A stretch of DNA of 64,000 nt from DASQFQ01 sp963722815 (lineage in GTDB: Bacteria > Actinomycetota > Thermoleophilia > Solirubrobacterales > Solirubrobacteraceae). Position numbers and translations under genes: made by a program. The stretch covers positions 248,001 to 312,000 of the forward strand of contig CAVROM010000010.1 of assembly GCA_963722815.1 (NCBI GenBank), given 5' to 3'. Shown here in pieces: positions 1 through 7,774 of the stretch. Every line of letters starts with the position of its first letter. Positions within the stretch are counted from its first letter, which is position 1. A model generated the notes under the pieces. That model had not been told where the DNA came from. It ran no database searches and saw only the letters and a list, made by a program, of their open reading frames with translations.

Positions 1-208
1 CGACCAGCCGCGTCGCCGTGGGCCGCTGCACGCGCTCGCGCTTGGCGAGCTCGGAGGGGGTCAGCGGCCCATGCACGTCGACGGTGGCGAGCGCGGCGGT
101 CAGCGAGGGGCTGAGCCCCGTGCCGGCCTCCTGCCGCAGGCGCCTGGATGTCCGCGTGATCGCGAGGCGGAGCCGGACCGCGAGGTCGAGGGTCGAGGTG
201 GTTTGCAT
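1..208 (-). CDS. MarR family transcriptional regulator (N-terminal part, cut by window edge)
   Basis: This leftward gene starts at an ATG at 208 and runs off the left end of the window, leaving about 69 codons. The translation begins MQTTSTLDLAVRLRLAITR and then reads LSPSLTAALATVDVHGPLTP and SELAKRERVQRPTATRLV, which is the dimerisation helix followed by the first helices of a MarR winged helix. MarR proteins are dimeric repressors, often ligand-responsive. The gene diverges from the amidase at 254, so it may control that gene; the AT-rich stretch at 209-226 between them is the obvious place for the promoter and operator. It is too short to define a ligand. Confidence 0.75.
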   Translation of the reverse strand, partial: MQTTSTLDLAVRLRLAITRTSRRLRQEAGTGLSPSLTAALATVDVHGPLTPSELAKRERVQRPTATRLV

Positions 209-253
209 TGCTAATTAGTTTAGCGAATCATCCCGCGGCGTACCCTGCCGCCC

Positions 254-1429
254 ATGGCAGCGGGGGGAGAGCCGAGCGCGGAGGAGCGGGTGCGGGAGTG
301 CCTGGAGCGCATCGAGGCGCGGGAGGGCGAGCTGCGCGCGTGGGTGTACCTCGACGCCGACGCCGCGCTCGCGCAGGCGCGCGCGCGTGACGCGGAGACG
401 CCGCGCGGGCCGCTGCACGGGCTGCCGGTCGGCGTCAAGGACGTCATCGACACCGCGGACATGCCGACCGCCTACGGCTCGCCGATCTATGACGGGCACC
501 GCGCCGAGCGCGACGCGGACTGCGTCGCGTGGCTGCGCGAGCAGGGCGCGGTGATCCTCGGAAAGACCGTCACGACCGAGTTCGCGACCTACCAGCCGCC
601 GGTGACCGTCAACCCGCACGATCCCGATCGCACGCCGGGTGGCTCGTCGAGCGGGTCGGCCGCCGCGGTCGCGGCGGGCATGGTGCCGGTCGCGTACGGC
701 ACGCAGACCGCCGGCTCGGTGATTCGGCCCGCCTCGTTCTGCGGCGTCGTCGGCTTCAAGCCGCGCCACGGCTGGGTGTCGACGGCCGGCGTCAAGCGCC
801 TCAGCGCGCGGCTCGACACGCTCGGCACCTTCGGCCGCACGGTCGCCGACGCCGCGCGGCTGGCCGGCTTCGAGCCCGCAGCCGGCGAGCCGCGGATCGC
901 GTTCTGCCGCACGCCGTGGGTGGAGGCGGCGCCCGAGGCGGAGGAGGCGGCGCGGCGGGTTGGCGCGCGCGAGCTCGAGCTGCCGCCGCAGTTCGCAAGC
1001 CTCGCCGCGGCCCAGGAGACCGTGATGGCGTTCGACGTCGCCCGCAACCTCGAGCCCGAGTGGCGCGAGCACCGCGAGGGCCTCTCGCAGGTGATGCAGG
1101 ACTACATCCGGGACGCGTGGGAGGTGCCGGAAGCGGAGGCCGAGGCGGCCGCCGCGTTGCGCGACCAGTGCCGCTCGCGGCTGCCCGAAGTGCTGGCCGG
1201 GCTCGACGCGCTGCTCGTCCCCGCGGCGCTCGGCGAGGCGCCGCCGCGCAGCGACGGCAACACCGGCGACCCGCTGCTGTGCCGCGCGTGGACGCTGCTG
1301 GGCGTGCCCGCGATCAGCGTGCCGGGCCTCACCGGCCCGGCCGGGATGCCGGTCGGCGTGCAGCTCGTCGGGCTCGACGAGGCGGCGGTGCTGGGGGCGG
1401 CGACGACGGTCGAGGCGGCGCTCGCCTAA
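254..1429 (+). CDS. Amidase signature (AS) family amidase
   Basis: The 391-residue protein carries the AS-family Ser-cisSer-Lys triad: Lys in GVKDVIDT (near residue 60), the first Ser in the glycine/serine-rich GGSSSGSAAAVAAG stretch (near 130), and the nucleophile in TAGSVIRPASFCG (near 155). AS enzymes hydrolyse amide bonds of small amides; the substrate cannot be read from sequence. The protein is shorter than the usual 450-500 residues and lacks most of the variable C-terminal part, like the compact AtzF/AMAC-like members. It diverges from the MarR gene. Its stop overlaps, tail to tail, the stop of the M20 peptidase gene. Confidence 0.9.
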   Translation: MAAGGEPSAEERVRECLERIEAREGELRAWVYLDADAALAQARARDAETPRGPLHGLPVGVKDVIDTADMPTAYGSPIYDGHRAERDADCVAWLREQGAVILGKTVTTEFATYQPPVTVNPHDPDRTPGGSSSGSAAAVAAGMVPVAYGTQTAGSVIRPASFCGVVGFKPRHGWVSTAGVKRLSARLDTLGTFGRTVADAARLAGFEPAAGEPRIAFCRTPWVEAAPEAEEAARRVGARELELPPQFASLAAAQETVMAFDVARNLEPEWREHREGLSQVMQDYIRDAWEVPEAEAEAAAALRDQCRSRLPEVLAGLDALLVPAALGEAPPRSDGNTGDPLLCRAWTLLGVPAISVPGLTGPAGMPVGVQLVGLDEAAVLGAATTVEAALA

Positions 1430-2535
1430 ACGCCGCACCACCGCTTCGCGATCTCGAAGAAGCCTTCGCCGGCGGCCTCCAGCGCCTCCATCGAGCACGA
1501 CTCGTCGGTCCGGTGCGCCTGCTCGGCGTCGCCCGGGCCGCAGATGATCGTCGGCGGGCTCCCATAGGCCGGGGACAGCGCGGCGGCGTCGGTGAAGTAG
1601 GCGAGCCCGCGCGGCTCCGGCGTCTCGTCGATCAGCGGGCCCATGACCGAGAACACGGTCTGCACCCAGTCGCCGGACGGGTCGGTGTCGATCGGGTCGA
1701 GCGCCACGCGCGGCGACAGCTCGATCCCCTCACCGAGCCGTTCCCGCAACGCGTCGAGGACGGCGTCGGACGACAGCCCCGGCACCGTGCGGACGTCGAT
1801 CCCCGCCTCCGCGTAATCGGGCACCGAGTTGATGTTGATGCCGCCCGAGAACGTGCCGAGCGAGACCGTCGGGGCGCCGAGCAGCGGGTGCTTGGCGTCG
1901 AAGGAGAGATCCTGCAGCGAGAGGATGGACTGCGCGAGCGGGTAGACGGCGTTCTCGCCCAGGTGCGGCATCGAGCCGTGCGCCGTCTTCCCGCGCGCCA
2001 CCGCGTCCGCCCACACCACGCCTTTGTGCGCGACGCACGGGTAGTTCGTGGTCGGCTCGGCCACCAGCACCGCGCCGCACTCGCCCAGCGCGCCCTCCTC
2101 GCGAGCGAGCGCCAGCGCGCCCTCGCAGCCCGTCTCCTCGCCGGCGCACAGCACGAGCTCGAGCCCCGAGCCGCCGGCGCGGGCCAGCCGCTCCGCCGCC
2201 ACGACGATCGCGGCGGTCCCGCCCTTCATGTCGCTCGTCCCGCGCCCGAACAGGCGGTCGCCGTCGGTCTCACCGGAGAACGGGTCGACCGACCAGTCGG
2301 CGCGCCCGAGCGGGACGGTGTCGAGATGGCCCGTGAGGCACAGCGACGGGCCGTCGCCGGGGAGGCGGGCGACGAGCGACGTCCGGCCCGGCGCGAACTC
2401 GTAGGAGGCGACCGAGAACCCGGCCGCCTCCAGCCGCGCCGCCAGCAGCGACGCGGCCTTCTCCTCGTCACCCGGTGGGTTGACGGTCCGGATCGCGACG
2501 AGCTCGCGGGTGAGCTCGACGACGTCGGCGCTCAC
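1426..2535 (-). CDS. M20 family metallopeptidase (ArgE/DapE/CPG2-like deacylase)
   Basis: The 369-residue protein has the M20 di-zinc signature: LTGHLDTVP (His ligand and catalytic Asp), RGTSDMKGG (bridging Asp) and CAGEETGCEG (catalytic Glu-Glu), followed by a lid/dimerisation region and a C-terminal metal ligand near the end. M20 enzymes remove acyl or aminoacyl groups from small molecules (acetylornithine, succinyl-diaminopimelate, carboxypeptidase G2 substrates); the exact substrate is not clear. Its ATG overlaps the stop of the symporter gene by four bases (2532-2535), so it is the last gene of a leftward operon with acyl-CoA dehydrogenase, DUF485 and symporter genes, which suggests catabolic use of an imported acylated compound or organic acid. 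Confidence 0.88.
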   Translation of the reverse strand: MSADVVELTRELVAIRTVNPPGDEEKAASLLAARLEAAGFSVASYEFAPGRTSLVARLPGDGPSLCLTGHLDTVPLGRADWSVDPFSGETDGDRLFGRGTSDMKGGTAAIVVAAERLARAGGSGLELVLCAGEETGCEGALALAREEGALGECGAVLVAEPTTNYPCVAHKGVVWADAVARGKTAHGSMPHLGENAVYPLAQSILSLQDLSFDAKHPLLGAPTVSLGTFSGGININSVPDYAEAGIDVRTVPGLSSDAVLDALRERLGEGIELSPRVALDPIDTDPSGDWVQTVFSVMGPLIDETPEPRGLAYFTDAAALSPAYGSPPTIICGPGDAEQAHRTDESCSMEALEAAGEGFFEIAKRWCGV

Positions 2536-4173
2536 GTCGTCCCGACGGGCTCCGGCGCCGGCTCGGTCCGCTGCTTCTTCGGCTTCGGCGCGTGGCCGTC
2601 GCCGGCCGCCTCCGCCCCCAGCCCGGTCTCCGACCGCACGAGCAGCTCGTCGTACTGGCGCTCGTTGCCGCGCTCGGACGACAGCTTCGTGCCCAGGAAG
2701 CAGCCCAGGAACCCGATCGGGATGCAGAAGATCGCCGGGTTATCGAGCGCCAGCGAGCCGAGCGGCGATGTCGCGCCCGGCCAGACCGGGTTGGACAGGA
2801 TGATCAGCACCGTCGACGCGAGCAGGCCGGACAACATGCCGACGATCGCGCCCATGGTGTTGAACTCCCGCCACCAGAGCGCCAGCAGCAGCGCCGGGAA
2901 CGTCACGCTCGAGGCGAAGCAGAACGCGAGCCCGACGAGCACGGAGACGTTGAACTCCGCGCCGCCGATCAGCGCCAGCGCGATGGCGAGTACGCCGATC
3001 ACGATCGCCGCGACCTTGGCGACCCACACCTCCTCCTTCTCGGAGTCGCGGCCCTTGCGGACGACGTTCGACCACACGTCGTGCGCGACCGCGCCCGACG
3101 CCGAGATCACGAGCCCCGCGACGACCGCGAGGATCGTCGCCAGCGCGACCGCGGAGATGATGGCCAGGAAGATGTCGCCACCCGCCGAGCCCTTGCCGCC
3201 GCCGAGATGCTCCGCGAGCTCGGGGATCGCCAGGTTGCCGGTCTCGCCCGCCGCCTTGCCCTCGGTCGGGGTCAGGATCGCCCGCGCGCCGACGCCCACG
3301 AACATGACGATCAGGTAGAAGACGCCGATCAGGAAGACGGCCCAGCCGATCGAGCCGCGCGCGGCCTTGGCGTTCGGCACGGTGAAGAAGCGCACGAGGA
3401 TGTGCGGAAGCCCGGCGGTGCCGAACACGAACGCGATGCCGAACGACAGCAGCGCGAGCCCCGACGGGAACTGCAGGCCGGGCTTGAGGTAGCCGAGGCC
3501 CTTGGGATGGTTCTCGGCCGCGCGGCTGAAGAGCTCGGTCGGGCTGAAGCCCACCTTCGCCCCCACGAACACCGCCAGCGCCACGCCCGCGGTCATCAGC
3601 AGCCCCGCCTTGATGATCTGCACCCAGGTCGTGGCGAGCATGCCGCCGAAGATCACGTAGGCGAGCATGAAGCCGCCGACGATGATCACGGCCGGCGTGA
3701 ACGTGATCCCGGTCAGCGCCTGGATCAGCGCGCCCGCGCCGACCATCTGCGCGAGCAGGTAGATGATCACCACGGACAGCGTCCCGACCGCGGCGACGAG
3801 CCGCGCGGGCCGCTCCCGCAGCCGGAACGAGAGCACGTCGGCGAGCGTGTACTTGCCCGAGTTGCGCATCCGCTCGGCGAGGAAGAACAGCACCGGGACG
3901 AACGCGATGATCGCCGCCATCAGGCCGACGAAGGCGTCGACGCCGAACAGGTACGTGAGGCCGGCGAAGCCGAGGAACGAGGACGCCGACATGTAGTCGC
4001 CGGCGATCGCCCAGCCGTTCTGGAAGCCGGTGATGCCGCGGCCCGCGGCGTAGAAGTCCGAGGCGGAGCTCGTGCGCTTGGCGGCCCAATAGGTGACGCC
4101 CAGCGTGACGGCGCAGGACGACCCCGAAGACCGCCAGCGGCAGGACCTTGAGGTCGGCGGCGAAGACGATCAT
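2532..4173 (-). CDS. Sodium:solute symporter, ActP-like (monocarboxylate/acetate), frameshifted near the N-terminus
   Basis: This is a multi-spanning SSS-family permease of about 547 residues resembling the acetate permease ActP. The main frame starts at SASSFLGFAGLTYLFG and continues through many hydrophobic helices to about position 2532. The proper N-terminus lies in another frame: ATG at 4173 (MIVFAADLKVLPLAVFGVV), then YWAAKRTSSASDFYAAGRG in the main frame. One extra base in the CC at about 4116 on the coding strand explains the break. The start overlaps the DUF485 stop (4170-4173); a DUF485 gene next to actP is the classic pairing. The substrate is probably a short carboxylate such as acetate, propionate or pyruvate. 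Confidence 0.85.
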
Positions 4174-4541
4174 CGCGCTGCCCCCTCAGTGGTGCGCTGG
4201 GCGACCGCCGCGGCGCGCTCCTCGAGCGGTTCGAAGTCGCGGTCGGCCTTGCGCAGGTAGGCGAACGTCAGCACCCACGTGAGCAGCACCATGCAGACCG
4301 CGGAGATCCACGCGAACGGCAGCCCGTCCACGACCTGCCAGCCCATCACGCCGGGCACGAAGGCCGCCACCACCAGGTAGCCGATGGAGCCGACGAGGAA
4401 GACGATCGTCATCGGCGTCAGCCAGCGCCGCCGCGCGTGGACCAGCTCCTGGAACTCCGACGAGCGCTCGACGGCCAGCCAGTCGACGGACTGCGCCGCC
4501 GCCGGCTGACCTTTGCGCTCGAACCGCCTGCTTCCGGACAT
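4170..4541 (-). CDS. DUF485 family membrane protein (symporter accessory, YjcH-like)
   Basis: The 123-residue protein has two hydrophobic segments (WLTPMTIVFLVGSIGYLVVA and WISAVCMVLLTWVLTFAY) followed by a charged tail, the usual DUF485 layout. DUF485 proteins are encoded beside ActP-type SSS permeases and are thought to help them. I chose the ATG at 4541 because AGGGGGG lies about nine bases upstream; an in-frame start further up (4568) has no such site. The gene is the second of the leftward operon, downstream of the acyl-CoA dehydrogenase, and its stop overlaps the symporter start. Confidence 0.85.
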   Translation of the reverse strand: MSGSRRFERKGQPAAAQSVDWLAVERSSEFQELVHARRRWLTPMTIVFLVGSIGYLVVAAFVPGVMGWQVVDGLPFAWISAVCMVLLTWVLTFAYLRKADRDFEPLEERAAAVAQRTTEGAAR

Positions 4542-4592
4542 ATTGAATTCCCCCCTGTTGCCCCGCACTCCCTTGCGGGTTGGGGTGCCCGA

Positions 4593-6482
4593 TCAGCGCG
4601 CCTTGGACACCTCCGGCGGCTGCTCGGCGATCATCGGCCCGTCGCCCGACGGGTCGGCGATGCCCTCCTCCAGCCACGTGTGGCGCCCCTCGAGGACCTG
4701 CTGGGCGACCGCGTAGTTGGCGTCGTCGTCGTTGGAGAACAGCTCGCCGAACAGGGCGTCCACCCGTCGCCGGGCCTGGCGGATGAACAGGTCGGCCATC
4801 TCGATGGCCTCGTCACCGCGCTCCGGGTGCTCCTCGCGCAGCGTCTGGGCGTAGACGGCCGCCGCGGAGATCGCGTAGAGCTCCGCGCCGATGTCGACGA
4901 TCCTGCCCAGCACCGCCTGCTTCTTCTCGAGCTTGGCCTGCCAGCGGCTCATCGCGTAGAACGTCGAGCGCGCGAGCTTGCGCGCGGCGCGCTCGGTGTA
5001 GCGGACGTGCCCGGCGAGCTCGCCGAAGTCCGAGAAGCCGCCGGGCTTCTGGCCCTCGCCGATCGCCAGCTGCGGCAGCCAGCGCGAGTAGAACTTGCCG
5101 GCCTCGATGGCCGACTTGCCCTTGGCCTTGAGGTCGCCGTCGCCCTCGAGCAACTCACCGGCGACCTCGAGGTGCTGGTCGACGGCCTCGCGCGCGATCA
5201 GCAGGTGCATGATCTCCGTCGAGCCCTCGAAGATCCGGTTGATGCGCATGTCGCGCATCATCTGCTCGACCGGCACGGGCTTCTCGCCGCGCGCCTTGAG
5301 CGACTCGGCGGTCTCGTAGCCGCGGCCGCCGCGGACCTGCATCAGCTCGTCGGTCACCTGCCAGCCCAGCTCCGACCCGTACAGCTTGGCCAGCGCGGCC
5401 TCGATGCGGATGTCGTGCTTCTTGTCGTCGGCGAGGCGGCTCGAGACGTCGAGCATCGCCTCAAGCCCGAACGACGTGGCGGCAATGAAGGCGATCTTCT
5501 GCGCGACGGCGTCGTGCTTGCCGACCGGCTGGCCCCACTGCACGCGCTCCTTCGACCACTCGCGCGCGATCTTCGTGGCCAGCTTCGAGATGCCGAGGCA
5601 GATGGCGGGGAGCGCGAGGCGGCCGGTGTTGAGGGTCGTGAGCGCGATCTTGAGGCCCATGCCCTCCTTCCCGATCACGTTCTCCTCGGGGACGAAGACG
5701 TCCTCGAGCAGCGTCACCGAGTTCTCGATCCCGCGCAGGCCCATGAACTGGTTGCGGTGCTCGACGGAGACGCCGTCGGAGCTGTAGTCGAGCACGAAGG
5801 CGGTGATGCCGCCCTTGTGGCCGTCGGACTTCGGCACCTGCGCCATCACCACGACGATGTCGGCGACCGCGCCGTTGGTCGCCCACAGCTTGCGGCCGTT
5901 GAGGATGTAGCCGCCCTCGGTCGGCTCGGCCTTGGTGGCGAGGCGGGCGGGGTCGGAGCCGACGTCCGGCTCGGTGAGCAGGAAGGCGGAGATGTGGTCC
6001 TTGGCCACCAGCGGCAGCCACTTCTGCTTCTGCTCCTCCGAGCCGAAGCCCATCAGCGGCTCGGCGACGCCGATCGACTGGTGGGCGGAGAGGAGCGTGG
6101 CGAGAGCCGAGTGCCAGGTGCCGGCCAGCACCAGCGCGCGGTTGTAGTAGACCTGCGAGAGGCCGAGGCCGCCGTACTGCTCGGGCACCTTCATGCCCAG
6201 CGCGCCGAGCTCCTTGAGGCCGTCGATCACGGCGTCGGGCAGCTTGGCCTCGCGCTCGATCTCCAGCGGGTCGACCTCATTGACGAGGAACTCACGCAGC
6301 CGCGCGAGGAACGCCTCGCCCTTCTCGACCGCGGCGGGATCGTTCTTGGGCTGCGGGTGGATCAGATCGAGCCGGAGGTTGCCGAGGAAGAGCTCCTTCC
6401 CGAAGCTGGGCTTCTCCCAGCCCTGCTCGCGGGCGCTCTCGGCGACCTGCCGTGCTTCCTTCTCGCTGACGTTGCTGGCCAC
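4593..6482 (-). CDS. Acyl-CoA dehydrogenase (long VLCAD/ACAD9-type)
   Basis: The protein is about 629 residues, longer than the standard 380-residue acyl-CoA dehydrogenases. It has the usual N-terminal helical and beta domains (EQYGGLGLS, ISAFLLTEPDVGSDPARL, GYILNGRKLWATNGAVAD) and the flavin/substrate C-terminal helices (QVRGGRGYE, MMRDMRINRIFEGSTEIM), then an extra C-terminal helical extension typical of very-long-chain enzymes. It catalyses FAD-dependent alpha,beta-dehydrogenation of acyl-CoA in beta-oxidation. GTG at 6482 is preferred over the upstream ATG because AAGGAG sits six bases before it. It heads the leftward operon ending with the M20 peptidase. Confidence 0.92.
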   Translation of the reverse strand: MASNVSEKEARQVAESAREQGWEKPSFGKELFLGNLRLDLIHPQPKNDPAAVEKGEAFLARLREFLVNEVDPLEIEREAKLPDAVIDGLKELGALGMKVPEQYGGLGLSQVYYNRALVLAGTWHSALATLLSAHQSIGVAEPLMGFGSEEQKQKWLPLVAKDHISAFLLTEPDVGSDPARLATKAEPTEGGYILNGRKLWATNGAVADIVVVMAQVPKSDGHKGGITAFVLDYSSDGVSVEHRNQFMGLRGIENSVTLLEDVFVPEENVIGKEGMGLKIALTTLNTGRLALPAICLGISKLATKIAREWSKERVQWGQPVGKHDAVAQKIAFIAATSFGLEAMLDVSSRLADDKKHDIRIEAALAKLYGSELGWQVTDELMQVRGGRGYETAESLKARGEKPVPVEQMMRDMRINRIFEGSTEIMHLLIAREAVDQHLEVAGELLEGDGDLKAKGKSAIEAGKFYSRWLPQLAIGEGQKPGGFSDFGELAGHVRYTERAARKLARSTFYAMSRWQAKLEKKQAVLGRIVDIGAELYAISAAAVYAQTLREEHPERGDEAIEMADLFIRQARRRVDALFGELFSNDDDANYAVAQQVLEGRHTWLEEGIADPSGDGPMIAEQPPEVSKAR

Positions 6483-6560
6483 GGACGACTCCTTGGGTTC
6501 TAGGGGAATACCTGAGCGGGGCAAGCGTCTCCCTCAACAACCCCCCACCAGGAGACTCCA

Positions 6561-6878
6561 TTGTTCCCCGCTGACCTCTACATCATCCGCCTCGCCACCG
6601 AACAGGACACCGCCACGGTCCGCCACCTGGCCGCCCTCGACTCCGCGAAGCCGCTGACCGGCCGCGTGCTGATCGGCGAGATCGACGGCAAGGCCGCCGC
6701 CGCGCTCTCCCTCAAGACCGGCGTCGCCGTCGCCGACCCCTTCCAGGCCACCGAGAACCTGCGCGTCCACATGCGCATGCGCGCCTCGGCGGTCGAGGCG
6801 ATCGACCGCGAGCCATCGCTGCGCGAGCGGATGCTCGACGCGGTGCGGCGCTCGGCGACAGTACCCTCGACGGCCTGA
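6561..6878 (+). CDS. Small conserved hypothetical protein (GNAT-like N-terminus)
   Basis: The 105-residue protein starts at TTG 6561 behind AGGAG (6550-6554). The opening IRLATEQDTATVRHLAALDS and GRVLIGEIDGKAAAALSL resemble the first strand, helix and beta-hairpin of GNAT folds, but the acetyl-CoA binding loop is absent, so acetyltransferase activity is unlikely. The C-terminus is a basic helix. Its TGA stop overlaps the apparent CTG start of cysD in a CTGA sequence, so the two are probably translated together. No function can be assigned. Confidence 0.6.
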   Translation: MFPADLYIIRLATEQDTATVRHLAALDSAKPLTGRVLIGEIDGKAAAALSLKTGVAVADPFQATENLRVHMRMRASAVEAIDREPSLRERMLDAVRRSATVPSTA

Positions 6879-7774
6879 GCCTCAGCCACTTACAGCGCCT
6901 GGAAGCCGAGAGCATCCACATCATCCGGGAGGTCGCCGCGGAAGCGGAGAACCCGGTGATGCTGTACTCGATCGGCAAGGACTCGGCGGTGATGCTCCAC
7001 CTGGCCATGAAGGCCTTTCACCCGGGCAAGCCGCCGTTCCCGCTGCTGCACGTGGACACCACGTGGAAGTTCCGCGAGATGTACGAGTTCCGCGACCGCA
7101 TGGCCGCGGAGCTCGGCATCGAGCTGCTCGTCCACATCAATCAGGAAGGCCTCGAACGCGGGATCAACCCGTTCGACTCCGGCTCCCAGGTCCACACCGA
7201 CGTGATGAAGACCGAGGGCCTCAAGCAGGCGCTCGAGCAGCACGGGTTCGACGCCGCGTTCGGCGGCGCGCGCCGCGACGAGGAGAAGTCGCGCGCCAAG
7301 GAGCGCGTGTTCTCGTTCCGCTCCGCCCAGCACCGCTGGGATCCGAAGAACCAGCGCCCGGAGCTGTGGCACCTCTACAACGCGCGCAAGCGCCGCGGCG
7401 AGTCGATCCGCGTGTTCCCGCTGTCGAACTGGACCGAGCTCGACGTCTGGGAGTACATCGAGCTCGAGGACATCCCGGTGGTGCCGCTGTACTTCGCCAA
7501 GGAGCGCCCGATCGTGCGCCGCAACGGGACGCTGCTGATGGTCGACGACGACCGCATGCCGCTCGAGGAGGGCGAGACGCCCGAGCAGCTGCGCGTGCGC
7601 TTCCGCACGCTCGGCGACTATCCGCTGACCGGGGCGGTCGAGAGCGACGCCGAGACGCTCGCCGACATCGTCGCGGAGATGCGCGCCTCGCGGACCTCCG
7701 AGCGCGAGGGCCGCGTGATCGACCACGACGCTGCCGCCTCGATGGAGAAGAAGAAGCAGGAGGGGTACTTCTGA
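6875..7774 (+). CDS. cysD: Sulfate adenylyltransferase subunit 2 (ATP sulfurylase small subunit), apparent CTG start
   Basis: CysD with CysN makes adenosine 5'-phosphosulfate from ATP and sulfate. The protein shows the PP-loop motif YSIGKDSAVMLHLAMK, then LLHVDTTWKF, GGARRDEEKSRAKER and FPLSNWTELDVWEYI. The family-conserved N-terminus (SHLQRLEAESIHIIREVA) is encoded upstream of the first ATG/GTG (6956/6959), and the only plausible start that keeps it is CTG at 6875, inside CTGA with the stop of the preceding ORF. From there the product is 299 residues, the normal CysD length. No strong ribosome-binding site precedes it, which fits translational coupling. Confidence 0.93.
   Translation: MSLSHLQRLEAESIHIIREVAAEAENPVMLYSIGKDSAVMLHLAMKAFHPGKPPFPLLHVDTTWKFREMYEFRDRMAAELGIELLVHINQEGLERGINPFDSGSQVHTDVMKTEGLKQALEQHGFDAAFGGARRDEEKSRAKERVFSFRSAQHRWDPKNQRPELWHLYNARKRRGESIRVFPLSNWTELDVWEYIELEDIPVVPLYFAKERPIVRRNGTLLMVDDDRMPLEEGETPEQLRVRFRTLGDYPLTGAVESDAETLADIVAEMRASRTSEREGRVIDHDAAASMEKKKQEGYF

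Noticed and set aside
529..3318. Long overlapping reading frames such as a 929-codon rightward frame and many 400-700 codon antisense frames
   Set aside because: They are shadows of real genes caused by very high GC content: they have repetitive Arg/Ala/Gly-rich translations, no domains, and lie opposite genes with clear motifs.
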